NCBI GenBank assembly: GCA_002633025.1
Contig: NMRB01000120.1
Location: 469,685 to 533,684, forward strand
Direction: 5' to 3'
Length of the DNA stretch: 64,000 bases
From: Notospermus geniculatus
Lineage: Eukaryota; Nemertea; Pilidiophora; Heteronemertea; Lineidae
A program made the position numbers and the translations under genes. This document shows, piece after piece, positions 34,101 to 46,100 of the stretch (its first letter is position 1; each line of letters opens with the position of its first letter). The notes under the pieces are model-generated. The model worked only from the letters and a program-made list of their open reading frames with translations, had not been told where the DNA came from and did not search any database.

Positions 34101-37100
34101 ATGTTTTATAACAAGTTACAAAGAAGTCCATTAATTTAGAGATGGGAATTCTGCCCCGTGCCAGTTTACGGGTAGGAAGCCGGGTTTAACGGGAAACCAC
34201 AAAAAAGCGAAGAATGCAGGATACGGCAAATGAGGCGGCAATTGTCGCCATTGGAAATCGCGTTGGAATTCACTGTGTAGGCTATACTTAATTCGCCAAT
34301 GGCATTCTTTCGTGAGTTTCAAAAAATTGATAATCCATCACCGATAACTGCCTCAGCAGTCTGTCAATGATGTTTTACCCCAGGCTCTGACCATGTGCAA
34401 TGACCAATCGCCCTCGGCCTATGCTTCAGAACTTTTCTTCCCTTTTCAGTCCAAATGTCTGTGGTGGACGTGGACAAGGTGCACAAAGCTGTTGTAAGGG
34501 TTGGTCATCAATCCCGTCCAATGGAGGTTTAAGATGCTCCGTTCGTAAGTATAGAAAGCTGCGGATACGGTATACCAACGTGTTCACATCACTTGGCCAA
34601 AGTATAAAAAGAAAGCCTGGATTTTACCATCGGTTGGTGAACGCCTTCCCATGACGTCGAGAGTAGTCAGTGCAGTATTTCATTCAGAAGACTTGATTTA
34701 CAATCACACTCCCTAGCCGCGGCTTGGGGTAGAAATTTGACTTTCTCGAGGATTATCCTCGTCTTCATTTACCGTTACGTTTCTTTCAGCCTCTTGTCGT
34801 CTTCCCTGTGGTACTGGAACTTGTATCCGACCAGACTTGTGTTACTGTCCAGGTAATGGCGTGGTACAGACACAGCCATGTGGAACAGGTAAGCAATGGT
34901 TTCTTTGGTTTCATTTTATGCAAATTTTCAGCCTACGAATGACAAAGGGATGAAGTCCCTCGGCATTACCGGTTGATCTATCACTGAGCTGAGACCCTGC
35001 ATTAATGGCGACAGGGAGACTGATCCTGGTACAAGGATAAGCCTCCTGAGCGGCACGTAGCTGCAGCCACCGGGCTGGGACCAGAAACGTCTGCAGACGT
35101 TGGTGATCTGCAGATTGTCACTACGTATTGCACTCTAATTTCACGGGTCTTTTTGGATCAGGTTGTACTTTACATCTTTTTCTAAGATTTACGAGCAACT
35201 GATATCGCAGTGACGTCCGAACTGAGTGAGTGTCTAGTCACCAGTGAGACATTACGAAGGTGTCGACCATACTTGAACCATGAAGGGATAAATGAAACAC
35301 TGAAGTGAAGCAATGTGTGCAGCAATATGAGAGAAGCATTAAAATCTCACGAGAGGATTAGTAATTTTCATTCACCTTTGTTGCGATAGATGATTTTAAT
35401 ACATGTGTTACCGTATGTGATTACTGTCAACTCGTTGTAAATAGTGCTCGCATTCTTGCCCATCGCTTGAACTTTTCAGCACTTTCTTCATTCTTTCCTA
35501 TGTGTCCCTCTCTTCAGTTGGCCCTAACTGCAACCCCAAGACAGTGGCCCAGGCACAGAAAGGTAGACAACTTTGAGAGGACGCTTTTGCACTTAGTCTC
35601 AAGGGCCTACTTTTCTAAAATGACGAGTCTTAGCTAGAATATAATGCAACTTATTTCTCAAAATCAAAATCGCGAGGAATGGGCTTATAAAGCTTCCTGC
35701 CTCCATCGTTGGTGGCGTTGAGGCGCTGACTGAAAAACTTCGCATTTGGCCTTTCTTTTCACGACTGTGCCGCTAACTAGCTACGATACATTGGGTTGCT
35801 TAATAAAAAGCGGCTTGACCGTCATTATGAATGTCTGTGCGCTCAAATGTAGTAAGGGCTGATCTTCGAAAAGCAAACTCCTGCATCTAACCCTCTACAC
35901 CAATGCTAGCCTACTTTCAGAGGCACCAATGCTTTCTTAGTGTCATACATGTACGTAGATTTCCACCGCATTACTTTCTTCACGCCAGTAGGCCCTCAAC
36001 TGTCGAAGGACGTCCAAGAACGTCCGTGCACAATGGGTGGTTGTAGGGTAGCTGCTTTTCTTCTGGCCTCAGAATCATTGACCTCGGCCATCGTGTGGTA
36101 CACCTTACTTTGTTTCGATTTCGTCTGTTGCTCTTGCCTTCCTATCGCATGATGCTATTTACGTTAGCTCAAGGCCTGGTTGTGGTTGGTGTGGGAGCCT
36201 ATCTATTTTGATGAAAAGATGCGTGTCCATTGTGTGTCGACGCCATCAATACCAAGTCACCGCTCCTTGGACATATCGATGATGCACGCCATTGCTTCTG
36301 CGATGCTTAATTCCATTCATTTCCATGCAAAGCTCGCTTCGGTGTGGAGAAGGCGGTCGTAGTTTCTGCTCTGTTGCACCATGCACCAACTTTGTCTAAA
36401 GGGAAGAGACTGAAGATGGTGTACTTTCAGCTACGCAACAAAAACCGAACTGCGACAGTCTATGTTTTAATGGAGGAACTTGTCGCCTTGAACGGCCAGG
36501 GACGACGGTGTGTCAGTGTCCTAAGGATTACACCGGTTCCCATTGTGAGAAGGGTATGTCCACTTTTGGCAACAGCCTTGTAACAGAAGCATAACACTAA
36601 GAAGACAGCTAAGTGCTGTTGACTGCAGAAGTATTCGAAAAACTGGTGAGGGAGATGCACGTCTACCTGGCAAATGACATCGTTTGCTCAAGACGTCAAT
36701 AGCGATCATGTCAAGAAACAGGATGATTTGTTCTACATGTACATTGCAACTTGTTGACATGAGTTTCTGTTTGTTGTCTTCCATCAAGCAGCCTTCTTTT
36801 GCAGGGTCAATTATAGAATGGGAATAAAAATGGTGATTTGTGCGTGCGGTGGCGTACAGAACACAGCGACTTTTGTTTTCACATTCTCTCGAACACTGAG
36901 CGTTCCTTCACTGGTCAAGAATATTTGACGACGTAGCTCTTTTAAATGCCAAAGCAGCTTGAACAGTCCCTAGTTTAGGTAACCTTCTTTCGGCATGTCT
37001 CCACAAAAGTGTTGATCATCTTCACACTAAGTATTGGATCATCCAACGAAGAGTCCTGGTTGATCAGGGATCGTCGTGAATCAATTACATTCTCTGACTA

Positions 37101-40100
37101 ATTCCTCTCCCTTTTCTCCCTCGCCTAGCGATTTGTAGCGGAGGATGCCTGAACGGTGGACGATGTGTTGGGCCAGACAGATGTGCTTGTACCTATGGCT
37201 ATAGTGGAAGGAGATGCGAAGTTGGTAGGTAAAATGTATCTTGTCCAAATCGTTTAACACTATGCCATCCGGTCTAGATCACTGTGATATATGAGTCCTG
37301 AGCCGGTGTGGATCGGAGAGGAGCAACACGGAGCCTTCATCATTTTGTGGTACAAGAAGGTGACATAGAGATCTAATTACATGTAATCCACACTGTCCTC
37401 CGGAGAGAGTTCCTAAATTTCTTTTGATTGAAGGTACAGAACCCGTATTTGACCTCTTCAAGGCCCGCTTTCCCTTGTTGGTTCAACTCTATCTTGCAAC
37501 TGTGGGTTATAGGCCCATTGATCTACTTCTGCACTCGCTGAAACCGTGCTTTATCCGCCTCATCACTTTCGTCTCTAACTACATTGTACATGTAGCTATT
37601 ACTTGACTGGATTTTGACATGGTTTTGCAGATCACCGGACAGGCCCATGCTACACCCAAATCGAAGGTAATACGTGCAAGGGACAACTGATTGGAGTCAC
37701 GTGTACGAGAGGAGTTTGTTGCGCGACTATCGGTCAGGCGTGGGGTCAGCCGTGCCGGCAGTGCCCGCCAGCCCCCAGCCCATGCAGGAGAGGGTTCATT
37801 TTCCACAGTAATGACAATCAGTGCGTTGGTAAGTATATTCGCTGATGGACGACAGAACCGCAGGTGTCTTTCTCTTTCCCGTGTGTGACCACACCTCCAT
37901 ACGGTGGCCCATAGAGCTCATTGATGAAAAATATTTACATTTGCAATTTTTTTTCAATTCGATAATTTTTCTTGGGGTTTGTAAAATTTTCAGAAGTTCC
38001 CACCGCGGTGATAATGTTTCCACCGCGGTGGAAATCATTGTCACCGCGGTGAGAATGTTTCCACCGCGGTGGAAATGTTTTCACCGCGGTGGGAAGTTCT
38101 CACCGCGGTGAAAACGTTTCCACCGCGGTGGAAACATTCCCACCGCGGTGGAAANACTACAAAACGGCAGATCCTAGGGCTTTTGGCAATGTAAACCACT
38201 ACCATTAAACTTTCCCCGGACACTTTCTCCTGTGGATATTTCCCAATCGCAACTGCTGTTGGAATGTATTCAAGACTCCGCCCAATATTTTGATAGGCTC
38301 GGAGAGAGTATTAATCAAAAGACAGTAATTGTCAGTCTAAATAGTTTTAGGAACACTCTACACCATTATATCAAGGATATTTTAACGCATCCACCCTTCG
38401 CACGGTGCAGATCCGAAGGAATTTTAATTATCAAATCTGAATAGGTAATTGGTGTAATTAACCTACTAAAGGAGACGGATATTACAATTATATTGTTAAT
38501 AAATTACTCAATCTTGTCTTAACTATGTAATTGTTCGAAGTCCGTTGCGAGATGTTTACTTTCGTGGTCAATTTCACCCGACCGATCAGCTTCAGTAGGT
38601 GGAGATCATGAGCAATTGCTGGGAATCGTGACACAATAGAGGCAAAATTGATGCTTTTTTATTTCTTATATACATGTAAGTAACGAATTATACAGTACAA
38701 CGTTTACTTACTTGTATGTATCTGGTTGTTGCGCAATATAAATACTTGGTGAGGGAACGAGCAACCATTTCTAGGCCCTTGCTGCTAATTGGAGGTCAAG
38801 GAAGCGTTACCATCCTGCGATGTTTGGTTCTGATAAGAGTTGTGTAATTTAAGGAAAAAACCACTTGAGAGGACTCGGACATGCAAATACACAAGTCATT
38901 GTTTGATCCTGACGTCTAGAGGAAGTAACGGGTGTGAATACTCTGATTCTGCCGTTTCAATAAGAGGCCGTCTGGAGAAACACCCTGCACTCTCCGATAA
39001 ATGCATTCGTTTCACTCTATATGTGATGAATAACTCCTAAATGCCACACGCTCCCAGTACACTTTACCTGGCACTTCCGAAGAAATTCAGCCAGTATTCT
39101 GCCTCACTGCGAACTGACATTGTTGACCAATAATTGCGAAATTGTTGGTTCTTTTGTACACATATTCGAGAGGCCTGTGAACTCGGAAAACTCGAATGAA
39201 TGCAACCCAAATCAAATTATCATTCCCCAGTTCAGACAAAACATCTCAATGACATACCAAAATGAGAAACATGGAGGACTCACGAGGTGGTGAAACGCCC
39301 ACCTCGCCTGCGAGTTAAAACTACGTGTGTTTTGATATCTATTCATCTACACCACTAATTTGAACCCACTACTTGGTTCATGCCTTATGCTTATACAGAC
39401 ACATACCAAGCCACTTAAATTTCGCAGCAAGTCAAGTCTGCATGCGTAACTTTCTTCTTTTAAGTCTGTACGTCAGACAATGAGTTCGACTTACATTATG
39501 TAGCCTTCGCTACAAAGTACATCGAAGGTGGTTTTGCTGAATTAAAATCAACTGGGAGAACTATCTCAAAGGTGACTTATTGTATAGTCCATATCAACTG
39601 ATTATGCTTGATATTAATTGCTTTAGGAAGTTTGCATAACGGCTGCCAAATGATGTCATATTTACACCGATAACGACCGATTATTACATAAGAATAACAC
39701 CCATTATCAAAACTAATTGCCCCCAACTTATCATGTTGAGGGATAATTAGTCTGACACATAGCTTGCCATAATGTAAGGCATTTGAAGGTTTTCGGTTCA
39801 AACTTGTCAGATCGACAACAACAGCGCCAAAGGCCGATATACTTGCATGCGAACCTAAAGAACGGACTCCCAACTTGGGCGGCCATAACTTCAAGCCTCA
39901 ACATGCAGCTCTTTGCGTTCCATCCCCATCGCTGCCTCTGATGAGCAGAAACCTATGCTTCCTTTATCATGACTTGGGTCCCTGTTGGATTTGATCCATC
40001 GACTGCGATGAAAAACTAAATATATGTACATGTACTTACATTCGCGTCCCCTCTGCGAGGATAAGTGGCTTGGAAATGATATTTGATGTTTCACACAGTC

Positions 40101-43100
40101 TGCCTAGAATTGGTGATTTTCAGGAAACTATTTATCTTTGTAGGAGGCGAGACTTGTGCCAATGCTGATGGTGATGTCTGCAAGAACGGCCGGTGTGTAG
40201 ACGATGACAACGGCTACACTTGCGTGTGTAACACGGGGTACATTGCCAGCGCGGACAAGAAGAGTTGTATTGGTAAGTCACAACATTGATCCGTACATTA
40301 TGTCTATTTCTTGTCAGAACATGGACATCCACGTCATAACCATGTGATATTCGTCCTAATTGGAATACCAACGTTGTGTTCTTGTCTTTCTAGACAACAG
40401 AAAGGCCACATGTTTCCGTCAGACCGGATGCCGACAAGCCATCTCCATCCCACTCACCCAGGTCGATTGTTGTTGTACCTACGGCATGGCTGGATGGGGA
40501 GAGAGCAGGATCTGTGAATCCTGTCCCACCAAGAATACACGTAAGCATGCTGATCCTCCAGCCGACCCTTCGACCTAACATTTTCTTGTTTCACGATAGC
40601 CGTCCCACTCACCAACATCCAAAGCTCCTAGGGTTGCAACAAAAGGAAATTTTCATTTGCCTGTCGGCAGTTGTCGACCTGCCGGACATGACAATACATT
40701 TGGGAATTGCTTAAAGGAGCACGGTATTGCCACTTTTTCTCGACAGCCGGCGCCACCGCGCCACTCTCCAACCCAAGGGTCTGACTACGCCTCGGCGAAT
40801 GACCCGATTTACTGCGTACATTTTGTAATGCATTTTTGTAGTTCGTCTTACTGCCGCTAGGTGGCTCCCTCTACGTCGGCAGTCAAATAACGCATTTGAG
40901 ATCCAATACCGTGCTCCTTTAACAATCCACACCTCTCTGCCGTTTTTCAAGCAACTCTCATCCTATCTACTTTCAGCTCCTTACTTCCGACTCTGTCCGG
41001 GAAATGATCCCTTCACTGGTGGAGAAAACTTAACCAAGCCTGACGGGAATGGAGGTACCGATCCACACACTGAGGCTCCAAACCCAATACGACTACCAGA
41101 AAAAGGGGACGGTTAGCTTTTTAGTTGCTTTAAGCGCCGACTGGTTGTTTTCTGGCACACTGTCACATAAATTCAGAAGTCTATTCATCCGCTGAATCTC
41201 TCTTAAGGTTGATGCCGTAACGACATAGCAGACGCCGATGCAATGTCTCCACCGCGATTCAACAAGAACGCGGCATTGCTGCTAACACCATTTTCCAGGG
41301 TCATCCTTTGCTTCTTCTACAAAATTTGAAACCCATACGAGCCAAAATTGCGAGACCCTCTCATAAAAGAATATCAGAGCGGGTTTCCTGATACAGAACA
41401 CACTTTGACCACGCCCGGTGCGCCAGATAACAATGCAGTCTCTTTCTTTGCTTTGGATGGCTTCTTGCTCGCGGCATGTCTTACCGTCCAACTGGTGTCG
41501 TCCATGGAAGTGTTAGACTGGAATGTAGGCATTCACTGATTCGGGAAGCCAAAGGACGGTAGAGTGTTCCCATCTAACACTTGCACCTGAAAGAATACCG
41601 AACACAAGAATATTGGCCACTGGATGTGACACGACCTGCTTTTTTACCACTTCCGAAGATGATGGGTGTTATGATTTTGCAGTAGTGGTAAAATAAAGAA
41701 TTGCTTACATGTACTTAAGTTTTGAAATTGGTTAAATCAGGGCCATTTCTGTTTACCCTTCCCAATGTTTACCCTCAGATGATACCGGCTATTGCTCCCT
41801 CTATCCGAATCTCTGCCCCAATGGAAAATGCCAGAGCACTCCAGGCGGCTCTTACAGATGTATTTGTGATAAAGGATTCAGATTGAACAGACAAGGACAA
41901 TGTGAAGGTGAGTACTCTCCTCGTACTTGGAAAAGACAGCGCAGCGTCACATAGAAAGCGTCTTTTGCGAGCGATTGCCATCGACTGGGGGCGAAAAACT
42001 TGTATGAGAGAAGACAGAATAATCCTGACAGAACTTCAACACCAATTCGGGACCTGTTCCTTCTCCTTCTAATCTTCACCAAATGGAAAATGGATAACGA
42101 AACTCCTAAACCGTTCGATTTTGATGTTTAAACCATTCTTTATGCCATGTGTACATGTGTACTCCTTGTTTCTCCCAGATATCGACGAATGCCGAGAATA
42201 CGGCTACTGTCGCGAGAACGGACGTTGCTACAACAACCCTGGAAGTTATCACTGTGATTGTAAAGATGGTTTCGTTCTTTCCAATGACAAGCGCTACTGT
42301 ACTGGTGAGTTAAAACACAGCTAGCCCAGTTTATGCCATCTTAGCTGTAGTCTGTAGTCTTGCTCGTTTCTTTGATCTGACAATTACGTCCTCAGCCTAC
42401 ATGTACATGTATGTACGTCATTATCGATTATAGGTTTGGCATGCTTTGACCGTAGTGTTAAGTTTTCTTGCACCGTCCATTGCTTATGGCTTTGCATAAA
42501 TATACTAGAATTTATACACCTGTCCATCCATTGCACGGCTATGTATAATTATACGGGCCTTTACACCATCCATTGCTTATGGCATTGCATAATTATACTG
42601 GCCTTTACACCATCCATTGCTTATGGCATTGCATAATTATACGGGCCTTTACACCATCCATTGCTTATGTCATTGCATAATTATACTGGCCTTTACACCA
42701 TCCATTGCTTATGGCTTTGCATAATTGCACTGGACTTGACACCATCCATTGTTATGGCTTTGCATAATTACAATGGACTTTACACCATACTGGGCTTTGC
42801 AAAGTACACAAGGCATTTATCGCAAAGTCCCGTTCCACTGACTGAGCATTATTTGGCCCAACTTGCCTCGATCACTGAATAATCAAAGTTACAATGTACT
42901 TGAGCATCGAAAACTGCACATTTCGCACGCTTTTGCAAATGGCTGTTGATCGTGAACATACCCCTTTAACTGACACCGGCGCCAGCTTTGTTCATGTTGC
43001 ACTTCCTAACTTGCTTCTTGTCCGGCAGATACCAACGAATGCGAGAAATCGGACATGTGTCCTAATGGTAAATGCATCAATGTTGATGGCTCATACAAAT

Positions 43101-46100
43101 GCAGGTGTAATCCTGGCTTCAGGTCGTCTGGTAACATGGAGGTCTGTCTCGGTAAGTGACTGAAACGATGTACCGACTGTCTTGTTTCCGGCCACATCGG
43201 CACTAGAAAAGAGCCCACGGCTCCAGGTCAAATAAAATTCTTCTGTAGCTCTATAAGGTGTGAGCTGGGAACGAGGTTTCTTCGGCGTTCCCGCGCGCGC
43301 GCTGCACTTTTGAATGATGTGGGTGTTGTATACCACATGACCACCCTGGTCTATCGTTCAGAATGAGATAGATAATCATTAGATCGATTTCTTTCTAGAT
43401 GTTGATGAATGTGCAGAAATAAAAGGTGCTTGTCGGAATGGTATTTGTCTGAATGCCCTGGGTACATATACCTGTCGCTGTGACCCTGGTTATGAGCTCT
43501 CTCCCGACAAGACATTTTGCCTTGGTAAGTCATGTGACTTTATTGCTATCGCTGGGAATCAAGTCCTCAATTGATATTTCCAGTTCCCATGGTAACATGA
43601 ATACTTTTCCCTACGCATGAAAATGTTTGTCCTCAGTCTTAATATTTCTTACTGTATTGGATACATTTAAAGAAGGGTGAACAGTGGTATAGGCCGATTG
43701 AGTATTCTGGTGCAGGCGAATTGTATCTCATGACGAAACTATATTGGAATTGGGTTAAGGTTATTCTTCATTATATATTTTAGACAAAAATGAGTGTGCA
43801 GAAACCGGCATGTGTGAAAACGGACGCTGCGTCAATGAGGATGGAGGTTTTAAATGTCTCTGCAACATTGGATTTATTGCCACTGCCGATGGAAAATCAT
43901 GTGTCGGTAAGTTTCAGAACCAGTCTGTGGAATTTAGTAACTTGGAATGAACACAGAAGAAATGATTCTCTTCTGAAAAGAAGGGTGAACAGTGGTAGAA
44001 AATCTCTTGTTTATTACGTAATTTACTTATTTACGGATAAATTACGAAACAAACAAACACACCGTACATGTATTGTCAAAAGTTGTCTTTTAATGTTTTG
44101 CAGATGTGAATGAGTGCATCACCACCGACAACAAACTCTGCCAAAACGGCAACTGCATCAACACTCCTGGAAGTTTCAGATGTGAATGCTTTGCAGGGTT
44201 CAGTCTGTCGGCTAGCGGTCGTGCATGTGAAGGTAAGCTAGCTGAATGAGTCTCAGGCATGGGTCCTTTTGAGTCCCTGCAAAAAGTTTGTTTTCATGTC
44301 GGCAATACTTCACACTGTCCTTAAATACTCCCAAGATAGTCAGCTGAGTTCCAGGCATTTGAGCCTCTTGTTGTCGTAAACATCGTCAAACATCTCATTT
44401 CCTTTGTTCTTCAGACAAAAGGAAGGGCTATTGTTACATGGACATTGATAATAATGGCGACTGTAAGAACCCGTCTCGAATGCTGACGACACGGTCTGCT
44501 TGCTGCTGTTCGTTAGACATGGCATCTCCAAAGGGACTTGGTTGGGGTGCCCGTGATTGTCAGGTCTGTCCATCCCAAGGGTCCAACGAATACGACCAGC
44601 TGTGTACCCATGGAAATGGCATGGATGGAAATGGTGATGGTGGGTATGACTATAGCTGATAGTAAGGGTGTAGGGTGTAGGGTGTAGGTCGGCAACGAAC
44701 TGCTGGCATAAGTACAATCAAAAATAGATATGACTCAACCACAACAACATTTTCTTGATCTCAATCTGTTCTAACTTAGAACATCAAAGCCTCATACTGC
44801 CTCCAGTAAAATTACCAATCTGGCAAATGGTTCCCTTCTCTCCACAGATATCAACGAATGTTTGATCTACCCATCCATCTGCAAGAATGGTGTGTGCGAG
44901 AACCTTGAGGGGAGCTATCGCTGTAGATGTGACCCAGGGTATAACTATGATCCGCGTACCAAACGCTGCCTTGGTAAGTAAGACGTATTCCTGTAATGTT
45001 CTCATTACCACACTGTTTTTACGATTCTTCAGCAGTAATGGTGTCTGTCATATACTGTCATATACCTTCATTTTTGCTGTGAATCCAAAATTTGCTACGA
45101 ATTAAAAGTGTTCCTTTTGAAAGGTACGCATACTGTCATCACATGTACGTTCTTAGGAAATCTGTCTTTGGGAGTGTTGTGAAGTGATAGAGTGTAGCAG
45201 AATACAAGGTTTTCATTGTCTGAGTAATCATCTTCATCTGTTTGTCTCCTTTCTTCTCCCTTCAGATATTGATGAATGTCTCCTGAACAGAAACCTGTGC
45301 CAATTTGGAACCTGTCGCAATGTTCCTGGCTCATACAAATGTGCCTGCCCATCTGGGTACACCTTCAATGAAGGGAGAAAAGTCTGTGAAGGTGAGTAAC
45401 TGGCACATTATTGTATGCACTGCTGGGTTAGCATGGCCATGTTGCCACCGACCAGCCATCCTTGACAGGGTACTACGTATTCTTCAAGACTTTAGTTGCC
45501 TTTGCGGGGATTTTTGAATTCTCTTCATATTTCAGATGTTGATGAGTGTGATGAGAACGACCGACTTTGTGCTGGTGGAACCTGCTTCAACACCATTGGA
45601 AGTTATCGTTGCGATTGCACAGTACCCGGAACACAGTTTGACCCTTCGCGAAAGCTTTGTGTTGGTGAGTAGAATGGAAATGTTGAACTCCAAGTTTCAC
45701 TTCAACACAGGCAGTCAATGTACTACAGATCATTTTTAGCCTCAAACCTTAGTACTTCTTTGGTTCATCAAATAATGTACAATATTGACCACAAGCTCGT
45801 CTTTGCCAGATACAAGAAAGAGTGCTTGCTGGGGCAAGTATGCAGGCCGATGTGAAGAAAAGGTGGCTGATCGTCTGACAAAGGAAGACTGCTGTGCAAC
45901 AGTTGGCAAGGCTTGGGGCAGTCCATGTGAAGAGTGTCCTGCAGGTAATATCTTGGGGATCTTGCCATTCACAAACTGAACTTATTGATGAAATTCCCAA
46001 ATGTCTTTTGATTCCATAATATGTAGTAGATCTACATATTGACAGTCCTGTTCTTCGTTGATCCTCACTTTAGAATCTTGTTGATTTCAGATTCTCAATG

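Noticed and set aside
38001-38150. CRISPR array
   Set aside because: Repeat only 10 bp, linkers of 9-11 bp that resemble each other, eukaryotic intron.
37829-40143. A missing cbEGF exon expected from human domain order
   Set aside because: I scanned for a D-x-D/N-E-C exon start with flanking splice sites and found none; this gene seems to have one EGF here.
44668-44690. Telomere-like GTAGGGT repeats
   Set aside because: Only three short imperfect units within an intron; not telomeric.
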